Shown piece by piece: positions 44,335-53,911 of a DNA stretch of 64,000 nt (its first letter is position 1; the number at the start of each line of letters is the position of its first letter). Position numbers and translations under genes: made by a program. This stretch comes from Mesorhizobium sp. M2A.F.Ca.ET.046.03.2.1. Lineage in GTDB: Bacteria; Pseudomonadota; Alphaproteobacteria; Rhizobiales; Rhizobiaceae. The notes below the pieces were generated by a model. The model did not search any database. It was not told where the DNA came from and saw only the letters and a list, made by a program, of their open reading frames with translations. Location: the NCBI RefSeq assembly GCF_003952425.1, contig NZ_CP034449.1:7056001-7120000 (forward strand), written 5' to 3'.

Positions 44335-45672
44335 ATGCCCGCCAGCGCCGAGCCCCCGCCACTTTCAGCCAGCGCAGCCGCCGAACCCTACGGACGTGTC
44401 GTCCTTCGGGCGGCGCTGTGGCTCGCCTTCCTCGCGCCGTTCTTCTATTCGACCTATGGCTTCGCCAACTGGCTGGCCTCGAAACGCAATCAAGTCGGCA
44501 GCATCGTGTTCTCGTGGGAACATCACGTTCCATTCCTTGCCTGGACGATCGTGCCCTATTGGTCGATCAACCTCTTCTACGCCCTGTCGCTGCTGCTCAA
44601 CGACAGCCGGCAGGGCGTGAACCGGCTGGCTGGCCGCTACCTCACCGCGCAGGTCGTCGCCGTCTCCTGCTTCATCCTGTTTCCGCTGACCGCCACCTTT
44701 GTGCGGCCGGCGACGACCGGCCTGCCCGGCTTCATGTTTGCCGTGCTCGGCGGCTTCGACAAGCCGTTCAACCAGGCGCCGTCCCTGCATATCGCATTGC
44801 TGGCGATCATCTGGGATCATTGGCGCCAGCGCCTTTCGGGCCTCCTGCTCACGCTCTGGCACGTTTGGTGCTTCCTGATCGGCGCCTCGGTGCTGACAAC
44901 CTGGCAGCACCATTTCATCGATATCCCGACCGGCGCGCTACTCGGCTTCTTCGCGCTGTGGCTGTTTCCGGCCCGGGGCGAGCTGCCCTTCGCCGGCTTC
45001 CGTCTGACTGCAGACGGCAAGGCGCGGCGGCTTTCGCTCTGCTACGCGCTGGGCGCCGCCCTGGCGCTCGCCGGTGCAGCCATCGGCGCCTTCTTCTCGG
45101 CGCTCGCGCTTATCCTTTTGTGGCCGGCACTTGCGCTGGCCATCGTCGCTTTCGGCTATGCCGGAGCCGGGCCAAAAGTATTCCAGAAGACAGCGGACGG
45201 CCGCGTGTCGCTGGCAAGCCGCATCCTGCTCTGGCCATACCGGCTGGGCGCCAGGGTCAATGTCTGGGCCTGGACGCGCAGGCTACCGCCGGTGGTTGCC
45301 GTCATCGACGGTGTCTTTCTCGGGCGATTTCCCGACGCTGCCGAAGCACACGCCTTCGGCACGGTCATCGATCTTGCCGCCGAGCTGGAGCGGCCGCGTG
45401 ACGCGCCGGGCCGCTGGATCGGCTTTCCCATGCTCGATCTTCTGCCGCCGCCCGCGGAGACGCTCGACGAGGCGGTGGCGGCAATCGAGCCGGCGCGCCG
45501 GCAGGGCACTGTGCTGGTCTGCTGCGCGCTCGGTTTTCAGCGCAGCGCCACAGTCGTCGCCCGCTGGCTGGTTGCCAGCGGCCGCTCGCACACTCCGGCG
45601 CAGGCGCGCAAGCAGCTCGCCGCTTCCGGCCGGCCGGTGCATCTTCAGCTCGGACTGGACGAGCCGGCATGA
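44335..45672 (+). CDS. PAP2 phosphatase / dual-specificity phosphatase fusion (YnbD-like)
   Basis: A 445-residue membrane protein. The N-terminal part is a PAP2-type domain with multiple transmembrane helices. It includes FNQAPSLHIALLAIIWDHW and WQHHFIDIPTGALLGF, which contain the PSxH and SxxxxxHxxxD-like His elements. The C-terminal domain is a dual-specificity phosphatase with the P-loop VCCALGFQRSATVVARWL (Cys-x5-Arg, near residues 393-402). It matches the YnbD arrangement and is likely to dephosphorylate a lipid phosphate intermediate such as a phosphatidylglycerol-phosphate analogue. Its stop overlaps the next start by ATGA. Confidence 0.88.
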   Translation: MPASAEPPPLSASAAAEPYGRVVLRAALWLAFLAPFFYSTYGFANWLASKRNQVGSIVFSWEHHVPFLAWTIVPYWSINLFYALSLLLNDSRQGVNRLAGRYLTAQVVAVSCFILFPLTATFVRPATTGLPGFMFAVLGGFDKPFNQAPSLHIALLAIIWDHWRQRLSGLLLTLWHVWCFLIGASVLTTWQHHFIDIPTGALLGFFALWLFPARGELPFAGFRLTADGKARRLSLCYALGAALALAGAAIGAFFSALALILLWPALALAIVAFGYAGAGPKVFQKTADGRVSLASRILLWPYRLGARVNVWAWTRRLPPVVAVIDGVFLGRFPDAAEAHAFGTVIDLAAELERPRDAPGRWIGFPMLDLLPPPAETLDEAVAAIEPARRQGTVLVCCALGFQRSATVVARWLVASGRSHTPAQARKQLAASGRPVHLQLGLDEPA

Positions 45673-46112
45673 GCGACGACGCCTATCAGCGCAAGACGGC
45701 CGCCTTCGCCGCCATGCTGGTCAAGCAGGCGGCATGGCCGGCCGCGATCGTGATCGCCGGCGACAGCATCGCGCCGCTGGTCGCCTCGACGCGCGGCGCG
45801 TTCCAAGCGCCGCTTGCGGTGCTGGCGTTGCTCGTTGCGGCGGCGAGCGCGGTGGTGGTGCTCGGGTTCTCGGCGCTTCTCGTCTTCGATGCTCTGCTGT
45901 TCCGGCTGATGGCGACGCATGGCGACGAGATATCAGGAGGCGCCGCGGTCGACGACATGCTGGCGCGCATGCGGTTGAAGCCCGCCCCGGCCACGCCACG
46001 CCCGCTCGACGATCGCATCGCCGGAACACGCCGCCTGCTGGCCCGGCAGCGGATAGCCTTCGCGGTCTTCGTCGTCGCGTTCCTCACCGCCGGATTCTGG
46101 ATGCCGAGATGA
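45669..46112 (+). CDS. Small membrane protein of unknown function in the phospholipid operon
   Basis: A 147-residue protein with three probable transmembrane segments (about 20-40, 45-75 and the C-terminal 125-145). Between them is a charged loop (GDEISGGAAVDDMLARMRLKP). I do not recognise a family. Its start overlaps the phosphatase stop and its stop overlaps the acyltransferase start, both as ATGA. It is thus translated in step with both, and is probably an accessory subunit of the lipid-synthesis complex. Confidence 0.75.
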   Translation: MSDDAYQRKTAAFAAMLVKQAAWPAAIVIAGDSIAPLVASTRGAFQAPLAVLALLVAAASAVVVLGFSALLVFDALLFRLMATHGDEISGGAAVDDMLARMRLKPAPATPRPLDDRIAGTRRLLARQRIAFAVFVVAFLTAGFWMPR

Positions 46113-46768
46113 GCAAGCTTTCGCTGCGCACCTACACGCTGTTGCAGACCGTAACCTCGGTCGGCCTGTCGGCGATGGCATGGGCGGTCACCGGCGTGCG
46201 GCCGATCTGGAGCGGCAGCGAGCCATCCGACCGGCAGCGCATCTATTTCGCCAACCACACCAGCCACGGCGATTTCATCCTGCTCTCGGCCTGCCTCAGC
46301 GAGACGGAGCGTGCCAAGACGCACGCCATCGCCGCGGCCGAATATTGGGGCAAGTCGCGGCTTCGCCGCTTTATCGCGCAGGACATGTTGTCTTCCGTGC
46401 TGATCAGTCGGACCTGGACGAGCGAAGCGGAGCACCCGATCTCGATCATGCTCTCCGTGCTCGACCAGGGTCATTCGCTGATCATCTTCCCCGAAGGTAC
46501 CCGCAACACCAGCGACGAGCTGCTGCCTTTTCGTTCCGGCCTCTACAATCTGTCGATGGCGCGGCCCGACGTCGAGCTGATCCCCTGCTGGATCGAGAAC
46601 ATGTCGCGCGTGCTGCCCAAGGGCCAGTTCCTGCCTGTGCCGCTGCTTTGCCGCGTCGTCTTCGGCGCGCCCGTCGTTGTGGGGCCGGGCGAAGAGCGGC
46701 GCGCCTTCCTCCAGCGCGCCCGCGCCGAGCTTCTGGCGCTCAATCCGCGCCCCGACCGAGACGATTGA
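46109..46768 (+). CDS. Lysophospholipid acyltransferase (PlsC-like)
   Basis: A 219-residue acyltransferase with the catalytic HX4D motif NHTSHGD (His50, Asp55) and the substrate motif FPEGTR (127-132), plus an N-terminal hydrophobic anchor. It would add an acyl chain to a lysophosphatidic-acid-like acceptor at the inner membrane. The gene is joined to its neighbours by ATGA (upstream) and TGATG (downstream) overlaps. A specialised acyl chain or acceptor is possible, since a housekeeping plsC should exist elsewhere. Confidence 0.9.
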   Translation: MSKLSLRTYTLLQTVTSVGLSAMAWAVTGVRPIWSGSEPSDRQRIYFANHTSHGDFILLSACLSETERAKTHAIAAAEYWGKSRLRRFIAQDMLSSVLISRTWTSEAEHPISIMLSVLDQGHSLIIFPEGTRNTSDELLPFRSGLYNLSMARPDVELIPCWIENMSRVLPKGQFLPVPLLCRVVFGAPVVVGPGEERRAFLQRARAELLALNPRPDRDD

Positions 46769-47703
46769 TGCGCCACGAAATCAGCATTCTCATCATCGGC
46801 CTTTTCGTGGTGCTGAGCACCGCCAGCGTCACCGCCGGTATCCTTTCGATGCGCGCGCCGAAGCCGCTGAGCGCGACGCTCGTCAATCTCACCCAGCGCA
46901 TCAATGCCTGGTGGGTGATGGTGGCGCTGATGACGGTCGCCTTTTTCTTCGGCCGTTACGGCATGACCATCCTGTTCGCGCTGATCTCGTTCGCGGCGTT
47001 GCGCGAATTCGTAACGCTGACGCACAGCCGCCGCAGCGACCACTGGGTATTGCTCGGCATGTTCGGCATCGTCATCCCCTTCCAGTATTGGCTGGTGTGG
47101 ACTGCCTGGTACGGCCTCTTCGTCATCTTCATCCCGGTCTACTGCTTCCTGCTGATGCCGGCGATCACGGCGCTGCATGGCGACACCGAACGTTTTCTGG
47201 AGCGTGTCTCGGCGCAGCAATGGGCGATCATGATCTCGGTCTATTGCGTCAGCCACGTGCCAGCTTTGCTGACGCTCAACGTGCCTGGTTTCGAAGACCG
47301 CAACCTTCTGCTCATCGCCTTCCTGATTATCGTCGTGCAAGGCAGCGATGTGCTGCAGTACATCTTCGGCAAGCTGTTCGGAAAACACCGCTTCTCGCCG
47401 AACGTGTCGCCGTCGAAAACCTGGGAGGGGCTGATCGGCGGGCTGGTCGCGTCGAGCCTGCTTGGCGCGCTGCTCGCCTTCATCACGCCCTTCTCGCCGC
47501 TGCAGGCCTCGGCCGTTGCCTTCGTCGCCTGCACGATGGGATTTCTCGGCGGCCTCGTCGCCTCGGCCATCAAGCGCGACCAGGGCGTCAAGGATTGGGG
47601 CCATCTGATCGAGGGCCATGGCGGCATGCTCGACCGCACCGACAGCCTGGTCTTCGCCGCGCCGATCTTCTTCCACATCGTGCGCTATTTCTGGACGGTG
47701 TGA
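46768..47703 (+). CDS. Phosphatidate cytidylyltransferase family protein (CdsA/YnbB-like)
   Basis: A 311-residue protein with about eight transmembrane segments. It carries the full CDP-diglyceride synthase signature near its C-terminus: SAIKRDQGVKDWGHLIEGHG followed by GMLDRTDS. It makes CDP-diacylglycerol from CTP and phosphatidic acid, the donor used by the CDP-alcohol transferase at the start of the operon. The start shares one base with the acyltransferase stop. It resembles YnbB of E. coli. Confidence 0.92.
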   Translation: MRHEISILIIGLFVVLSTASVTAGILSMRAPKPLSATLVNLTQRINAWWVMVALMTVAFFFGRYGMTILFALISFAALREFVTLTHSRRSDHWVLLGMFGIVIPFQYWLVWTAWYGLFVIFIPVYCFLLMPAITALHGDTERFLERVSAQQWAIMISVYCVSHVPALLTLNVPGFEDRNLLLIAFLIIVVQGSDVLQYIFGKLFGKHRFSPNVSPSKTWEGLIGGLVASSLLGALLAFITPFSPLQASAVAFVACTMGFLGGLVASAIKRDQGVKDWGHLIEGHGGMLDRTDSLVFAAPIFFHIVRYFWTV

Positions 47704-47921
47704 GCGCCCGTTCAGCATGTGACGGCGGCGACGCAAAAAAGGCCATCTCACCCAAACATCGGAAAATTTTCAGAAACCGTTCGGGATTTCGCGCCGCCGA
47801 AATTGCAATACGTTCTGGCCGGCACAAGTCAGCCGAAACACCGGTTTGCCTCGCAGCCAGCAAGATTTTCAGCCTGCCGCGTCCTCCCAAGCGCGGCCAC
47901 AAATCTGGGCATGGAGACAAC

Positions 47922-49061
47922 ATGATTGCCGCATTGCATCACAACAAGTCGCTCAGGCGCCGCCTCGTCGCTGGCTCGATAGTCGCCCTCGCCTGCGGGG
48001 CCGCAACAGTCTGGCACGGTGCCACAAGCGAAGCTTCGAACGTCGCACCTGCCACGCCCGAGACCAAGCTGGTCAAGGCAGTTTCGGTCTCGCCGGCACC
48101 CGCCGTGGATAACCGGGTCGCCGTCGGCGAGATCAAGCCGCGGCTGGAGAGTGATCTCGGTTTTCGCATTTCCGGCAAGCTCATCCAGCGTAGCGCCGAG
48201 GTTGGCGCGACGGTGAAGAAGGGCGAGATTCTCGCCCGCATCGACGACCAGGATTATCGCAATCGGCTGGCCAGTGCCGAGGCCGATGTCGCAGCGGCCC
48301 AGGCCGTGCTGGTCGAAGCCAGCGCTGCCGAAGCGCGCATCAGCGCCCTGCTCGCCAAGGGTTTCACGACACGCGCCAATCACGACGCGACGCTGAAGAA
48401 TCTGCGCTCGGCCGAGGCCAAGCTGAAATCAGCGAACATCGCCTTCGCGATGGCCAAGGACCAGCTCAGCTATACCGAGCTGCGTGCGGAGTTCGATGGC
48501 ATCGTCACCGCCACCGGCGCAGAAGCCGGGCAGTCGGTCAATGTCGGGCAGATGGTGGTACGCCTTGCTGATCCGAGCAACCGCGACGCGGTGTTCTCGA
48601 TCGCGGAAGCCGCCTTTGCCAGCGAAAGGGGCGGCCGAGAGATTCCCGCAGTCACCGTCTCGCTGCTCAGCAATCCTGCAATCTCGACGACCGGCACGGT
48701 TCGCGAAATCGCGCCGATGGCCGACGCTGCCACCCGCACCTTCCAGGTGAAGGTGTCGCTCGAGAACGCGCCGGATGAGATGCGCTTCGGCGCAAGTGTC
48801 GCCGGCCGCGTCGAGATTGCGGGTGCGCCAGTCGTGCAGCTGCCCGGCAGCGCGCTCTTCGACAAGGGTGGCCAGCCCGCCGTCTGGGTGGTGTCAGCCT
48901 CGTCGGCTGTCGAGCTCAAACCCGTCACGGTCGCCCGCTACGAGACCGATCGGGTGGTGGTCAGCGAGGGGCTCGCCAAGGGCGATCTGGTCGTCACAGC
49001 CGGCGTAAACCGGCTGCGGGAACACGAAAAAGTCCGTATCGTTGAGGGAGAAGGAAAATGA
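47922..49061 (+). CDS. RND efflux pump periplasmic adaptor subunit
   Basis: A 379-residue HlyD/AcrA-type protein. It has an N-terminal signal or anchor (VAGSIVALACGAATVWHG), the lipoyl half ISGKLIQRSAEVGATVKKGEILARIDDQDY, a short coiled-coil hairpin (about 105-165), the second half LRAEFDGIVTATGAEAGQSVNVGQ, then beta-barrel and membrane-proximal domains (LKPVTVARYETDRVVVSEGLAKGD). It links the permease at 50746-53841 to an outer channel encoded elsewhere. GGAG precedes the ATG. Its stop overlaps the monooxygenase start. Confidence 0.93.
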   Translation: MIAALHHNKSLRRRLVAGSIVALACGAATVWHGATSEASNVAPATPETKLVKAVSVSPAPAVDNRVAVGEIKPRLESDLGFRISGKLIQRSAEVGATVKKGEILARIDDQDYRNRLASAEADVAAAQAVLVEASAAEARISALLAKGFTTRANHDATLKNLRSAEAKLKSANIAFAMAKDQLSYTELRAEFDGIVTATGAEAGQSVNVGQMVVRLADPSNRDAVFSIAEAAFASERGGREIPAVTVSLLSNPAISTTGTVREIAPMADAATRTFQVKVSLENAPDEMRFGASVAGRVEIAGAPVVQLPGSALFDKGGQPAVWVVSASSAVELKPVTVARYETDRVVVSEGLAKGDLVVTAGVNRLREHEKVRIVEGEGK

Positions 49062-50632
49062 CCATGTCCAAGACGAAGGTCCTTATCGCCGGCGCCGGCC
49101 CGACCGGCCTCACGCTGGCGCTCTGGCTCACCAGGCTTGGCGTTCCCGTGCGCGTCTTCGACAAGGCCACCACTCCGGGGGAGACCTCGCGGGCGCTCGC
49201 CGTCCAGGCGCGCACGCTGGAGTTCCACCGCCAGATCGGCATCGTCGATGACGTGCTCGAAGCCGGCCTGAAGATCGAGCAGCTCACTGTGCACACGCCG
49301 GCCGGCGTCGCTGCAAGGCTGCCGCTGGCCGATTTCGGCCGCGGCATCAGCCCTTATTCCTTCGCCTTCGCGCTGCCGCAGGACATCCACGAACGCGTGC
49401 TGATCACGCATCTGGAGCGCGCCGGCGTCGAGGTCGAACGCGGCACCGAGCTGGTCGCGTTCCAGGACAAGGGCCATGCGGTCATCGCGACGCTGAGCAA
49501 AGAAGGCCAGACGGAGACCGTCGTCGCCGACTACCTCGCCGGTTGCGACGGCGCCCACAGCGCCGTGCGGCATGGGCTCAATATTCGCTTCCCCGGCGGC
49601 GCCTATGAACAGTCCTTCTATGTCGCCGACGTGAAAGGCCGGGGCGACATCACGCGCAATGGCATGGACACGACCATCAGCACTTACGGTTTCGCCATCG
49701 TCATGCCGGTGAGGCAGTCGGGCTCGATCCGGCTGATCGGTATCGTGCCGAAGGCGCATGAGGCGGACGAGACGATCAGCTTCGAGGCGATCCGCGCCGA
49801 CGTCGAGCGCGACACTGGCGTGACCGTCGACGAGGTCAACTGGTTCTCGACCTACCGGGTCCATCACCGCGTCGCCGAGAATTTTCGCGTTGGCCGGGTG
49901 TTCCTCTGCGGCGATGCCGGCCACATCCATAGTCCGGCCGGCGGCCAGGGCATGAACACCGGCATGGGTGACGCGGTGAACCTTGCCTGGAAGCTCGCCG
50001 CCGTGGTGCAGGGCCGAGCCGATCGGCGCCTGCTCGACAGCTACGAGCCGGAGCGTATCGCCTTCGCCCACAGGCTGATCGAGAGCACGGACCAGGCCTT
50101 CCGCATCGCCACCAGCCGCTCGCGGCTCGTCGGCCTGTTCCGGCGCTATCTGATGCCGAAGATCCTGAACATCGCGCTGCAGACGTCATATGGTTCGCGC
50201 GCCTTCTTCGGCGTCATCTCGCAGGCGGCGATCCAGTACCGCGCCGGCCCGATCAGTTCGGGCACAGCTGGCAAGATCAGCGGCGGCGACCGCCTGCCCT
50301 ATGTGCCGATGCCAGGTAGCGACAATTTCGAGCCGCTGCGCTCGCTCGACTGGCAGGTGCATGTCTATGGCGAGGCCAATGCCGAGTTCCGGGCCATGCT
50401 GGCATCGACCGGCGTTCCGGTGCACGCCTTCGCCTGGTCTGAAGCAGCGGCGAAAGCCGGCCTGCAGCGCGACGCCGCCTATCTGGTGAGGCCGGACGGG
50501 CATGTTGCACTTGCATCGCCGGTGCAGGAGGCCGCCGGCTTCCAGCGCTATCTCACCGGTCTCGCCATCAAGCCGAGGACAGCGGAGCGTGCGCCCTACC
50601 GTGTGCCGGGCACCATGCACAGCCTGGCCTGA
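49058..50632 (+). CDS. FAD-dependent aromatic monooxygenase (PHBH class)
   Basis: A 524-residue class A flavoprotein monooxygenase. It has VLIAGAGPTGLTLALWLTRLG (dinucleotide-binding GxGxxG, near residue 9), a DG-type motif in DYLAGCDGAHSAVRHGL, and GDAGHIHSPAGGQGMNTGMGDAVNLAWKL, the second FAD motif. A thioredoxin-like C-terminal extension (about 400-524) is as in phenol or polyketide hydroxylases. It uses NAD(P)H and oxygen to hydroxylate aromatic rings. It is translationally coupled to the adaptor and lies before the RND permease, suggesting chemical detoxification together with export. Confidence 0.92.
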   Translation: MTMSKTKVLIAGAGPTGLTLALWLTRLGVPVRVFDKATTPGETSRALAVQARTLEFHRQIGIVDDVLEAGLKIEQLTVHTPAGVAARLPLADFGRGISPYSFAFALPQDIHERVLITHLERAGVEVERGTELVAFQDKGHAVIATLSKEGQTETVVADYLAGCDGAHSAVRHGLNIRFPGGAYEQSFYVADVKGRGDITRNGMDTTISTYGFAIVMPVRQSGSIRLIGIVPKAHEADETISFEAIRADVERDTGVTVDEVNWFSTYRVHHRVAENFRVGRVFLCGDAGHIHSPAGGQGMNTGMGDAVNLAWKLAAVVQGRADRRLLDSYEPERIAFAHRLIESTDQAFRIATSRSRLVGLFRRYLMPKILNIALQTSYGSRAFFGVISQAAIQYRAGPISSGTAGKISGGDRLPYVPMPGSDNFEPLRSLDWQVHVYGEANAEFRAMLASTGVPVHAFAWSEAAAKAGLQRDAAYLVRPDGHVALASPVQEAAGFQRYLTGLAIKPRTAERAPYRVPGTMHSLA

Positions 50633-50745
50633 ACAGTGCCCGCCAAATAGCGGGCGCTGACCGAAACCCAGTCTTCACTTGTTTTCGCCAGCCGGCAGAA
50701 GCCGGCGGAACGCGCCTTCGCGCGCGCTGAGAGAGGGATTTTGTC

Positions 50746-53700
50746 ATGAGCAGCTTCAATCTTTCCGAATGGGCGCTGCGCCACCGCAGCTTCATCGTCT
50801 ACCTGATGATCGCGGCAGCCCTTGCCGGCCTCTACGCCTATCGCGGTCTCGGCCGCGAGGAGGACCCGCCCTTCACCATCAAGACCATGGTGGTGAAGAC
50901 GATGTGGCCGGGCGCCAGCACCAGCGACACAGTCGAGCAGATCACCGACCGCGTCGAGAAGAAGCTCGAGGAGCTGCCCGATCTCGACTACGTCAAGAGC
51001 TACACCAAGCCCGGCGAATCCGTCGTCTTCGTCAACCTGAAGGATACCGTCGCCGGCGACCAGGTGCAGCCGCTCTGGTACCAGGTGCGCAAGAAGCTCA
51101 ACGACATCAAGCCGACGCTGCCATCCGGCGTGCAGGGCCCGTTCTTCAACGACGAGTTCGGGGACACCTATTCGCTGATCTACGCGCTCACCTCCGACAG
51201 TCTCAGCCATCGCGAGCTGAAGGACATGGCGACCAGCCTGCGTGCCGGGCTGCTCACCGTGAAGGACGTCGCCAAGGTCGACCTGATCGGCCAGCAGGAT
51301 GAGAAGATCTATCTCGAATTCTCGACGCAGAAGGTGGCGGCGCTCGGTCTCGACGTCGGCACGCTGACGCAGGCGCTGCAAGCGCAGAACGCGCTGACGC
51401 CGAGCGGCACGGTCGATGCCGGCCCAGAGCGCATTGCCATCCGCGTATCCGGCGCCTTCACCTCGGAAGAGAGCCTAAAGGCGATCAACTTCTACGCCAA
51501 CGGCCATTACTTCCGGCTGGGTGACGTCGCCGAGGTCAAGCGCGCCTATTCCGACCCGCCGCAGCCGATGTTCCGCTTCAACGGCAAGCCCGCCGTCGGT
51601 ATCGCTGTGTCGATGACGGCCGGCGGCGACGCGCTGGCGCTGGGCGAAAACGTCAAGGAGAAGATGCACGAGATGGAGGCCGAGCTGCCGCTTGGCGCCG
51701 AGCTTGGCATGGTCGCCGACCAGTCGCACGTGGTCGAAGAATCCGTCGGCGAGTTCACCAAGAGCCTCGGCGAAGCGATCGCCATCGTGCTTGCCGTGTC
51801 GCTCTTAGCGCTCGGCTGGCGTCCGGGTGTCGTTGTGGCCGTCGCCATCCCGCTGGTGCTGGCAATCACCTTCGTCACGATGGAGTATTTCGGCATCTCC
51901 TTGCAGCGCATCTCGCTCGGTGCGCTGATCATCGCGCTCGGCCTCCTGGTCGACGACGCCATGATTGCGGTCGAGATGATGATCGCCCGTATGGAGGAAG
52001 GCTACGACAAGATCTCGGCCGCGACCTACGCTTATACCTCGACCGCCTTTCCGATGCTGACCGGTACGGTGGTGACGATCGCCGGCTTCGTGCCGGTGGG
52101 CTTCGCCAAGAGCGGCGCGGGCGAATACTGCTTCTCGCTGTTCGCGGTCGTCGCCATCGCGCTCGTCGTGTCCTGGGTCGTGGCGGTGCTGTTCACGCCG
52201 CTGACCGGCGTCTTCCTGCTGCCCGATCGCATCAAGGGCCATGGCGGCAGCCATCAGCCATCGCGCATCGCCCGCGGCTTCCAGGCGTTGCTTGAAGCCG
52301 CGATGCGGGCGAAGTGGCTGGTGTTGTCGGCGACCGCGGGCCTGTTCGCGCTCGCGGTCGTGGCCATGGGCTTTGTCGGCCAGGAGTTCTTCCCGAAGTC
52401 GGACCGGCCCGAGGTGATGCTCGACCTCACCTTGCCCCGCACCGCTTCGATTAAGGCGACGGACGCAGTCGTTGAGCGCGTCGAAAAGCTGCTCGCTTCC
52501 GATCCCGGCATCGACCATTGGAGCTTCTATGTCGGCCAGGGCGCGGTGCGCTTCTACCTGCCGCTCGACGCGCAGCTTGCCAATGACTTCTTCGCCCAGG
52601 CCGTGGTCGTCACCAAGGGCCACGCCGTGCGCCAGGCGGTGATCGACCGGCTGGAGCGCGAGCTGTCGACCGGTTTCGACGACGTCATGGCCCGCGTCAC
52701 GCCGCTGGAGCTGGGGCCGCCCGTCGGCTGGCCGCTGAAGTTCCGCGTCTCCGGTCCGGACCCGGACAAGACACGCAGCCTTGCGCAGCAGTTTGCGCAG
52801 GTGCTGGGCAGCGACGCCGCGGTGCGCAATATCAACTACGACTGGAACGAGCCGGCCAAGGTCATCAAGGTCGAGGTCGATCAGGACCGGGCGCGCGCTC
52901 TGGGCATCTCCTCGCAGCAGCTGTCGGAGACGATCAACGCGATCCTGTCCGGCTCGAAGATCACCCAGATGCGCGACCATACCTATCTCGTCGACATCGT
53001 CGCCCGCGCCGTGGATTCGGAACGCGCCAGCATCGACACGCTGCGCGGCCTGACGATCAGCGCGTCGGGCGGACGGCGCGTGCCGCTCGAGCAGGTGGCG
53101 AAGCTCAGCTACCAGACCGAGCCGCCGCTGATCTGGCGCCGTGGCCGCCTGCCGACCGTGATGGTGCAGGCCGACGTCGCGCCCGGCGAGAACGCCACCG
53201 TCGTCTCGAAGCGGCTGCAGAAGGCGATCGCTGGATTCAAGGCGGAGCTGCCGGTGCGCTACAGCGTCGAACAGGGCGGCGTGATCGAGGACAGCGCCAA
53301 GGCGCAGGCCAGCATTTTCGTGGTCTTTCCGCTGATGCTGTTCATCATGGCGACGGTGTTGATGATCCAGCTGATGAGTTTTCAGCGCCTCGTGCTGGTG
53401 CTGCTCACCGCACCGCTCGCCATCATCGGCGTTGCCGGCGCCCTGCTCCTGTCAGGTGCTCCGATGGGCTTCGTCGCCATCCTCGGCGTGATGTCACTGA
53501 TCGGCATGGTGATCCGCAACTCGGTCATCCTGATCGCACAGATCGACCAGCACATTGCCGCCGGCGAAGAGCCCTGGGCCGCGGTGATCAGCGCCACCAC
53601 GCATCGGCTGCGGCCGATCCTGCTTACGGCGGCGGCCGCCATCCTCGGCATGATCCCGATCGCGCCGACGGTGTTCTGGGGACCGATGGCTTACGCCGTG

Positions 53701-53841
53701 ATGGGCGGACTGATGGTGGCGACCGTGATGACGCTGGTCTTCGTGCCGACGCTCTACGTCACCTGGTTCGGCATCAAGGCGCCGACGGCGACGGCGGCAG
53801 CAGCCGAGCCCGCCAACCAACCGCAGGCCGTAGCGGCCTGA
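50746..53841 (+). CDS. RND efflux pump permease (AcrB/HAE1 family)
   Basis: A 1031-residue permease with 12 transmembrane segments in two halves and two large periplasmic loops. TM4 carries the proton-relay pair in LIIALGLLVDDAMIAVEMM. The second half contains FVAILGVMSLIGMVIRNSVILI. The N-terminal GLGREEDPPFTIKTMVVKTMWPG pattern is typical of the smaller HAE1 subgroup. AGGG lies upstream of ATG 50746. It is third in the operon with the adaptor and the monooxygenase. Confidence 0.95.
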   Translation: MSSFNLSEWALRHRSFIVYLMIAAALAGLYAYRGLGREEDPPFTIKTMVVKTMWPGASTSDTVEQITDRVEKKLEELPDLDYVKSYTKPGESVVFVNLKDTVAGDQVQPLWYQVRKKLNDIKPTLPSGVQGPFFNDEFGDTYSLIYALTSDSLSHRELKDMATSLRAGLLTVKDVAKVDLIGQQDEKIYLEFSTQKVAALGLDVGTLTQALQAQNALTPSGTVDAGPERIAIRVSGAFTSEESLKAINFYANGHYFRLGDVAEVKRAYSDPPQPMFRFNGKPAVGIAVSMTAGGDALALGENVKEKMHEMEAELPLGAELGMVADQSHVVEESVGEFTKSLGEAIAIVLAVSLLALGWRPGVVVAVAIPLVLAITFVTMEYFGISLQRISLGALIIALGLLVDDAMIAVEMMIARMEEGYDKISAATYAYTSTAFPMLTGTVVTIAGFVPVGFAKSGAGEYCFSLFAVVAIALVVSWVVAVLFTPLTGVFLLPDRIKGHGGSHQPSRIARGFQALLEAAMRAKWLVLSATAGLFALAVVAMGFVGQEFFPKSDRPEVMLDLTLPRTASIKATDAVVERVEKLLASDPGIDHWSFYVGQGAVRFYLPLDAQLANDFFAQAVVVTKGHAVRQAVIDRLERELSTGFDDVMARVTPLELGPPVGWPLKFRVSGPDPDKTRSLAQQFAQVLGSDAAVRNINYDWNEPAKVIKVEVDQDRARALGISSQQLSETINAILSGSKITQMRDHTYLVDIVARAVDSERASIDTLRGLTISASGGRRVPLEQVAKLSYQTEPPLIWRRGRLPTVMVQADVAPGENATVVSKRLQKAIAGFKAELPVRYSVEQGGVIEDSAKAQASIFVVFPLMLFIMATVLMIQLMSFQRLVLVLLTAPLAIIGVAGALLLSGAPMGFVAILGVMSLIGMVIRNSVILIAQIDQHIAAGEEPWAAVISATTHRLRPILLTAAAAILGMIPIAPTVFWGPMAYAVMGGLMVATVMTLVFVPTLYVTWFGIKAPTATAAAAEPANQPQAVAA

Positions 53842-53863
53842 GCTGGCAACGCAACCCGACACA

Positions 53864-53886
53864 GATCACGGCGCACCGCCGTGATC
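53864..53886 (+). terminator. Perfect ten-base hairpin after the RND permease gene
   Basis: GATCACGGCG (53864-53873) and CGCCGTGATC (53877-53886) pair perfectly around a CAC triloop. There is no T-tract. It may partly separate the pump operon from the small membrane protein gene 26 bases further on. Confidence 0.5.
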
Positions 53887-53911
53887 ACTCCCAACCCCGA
53901 AAGGAACGATC

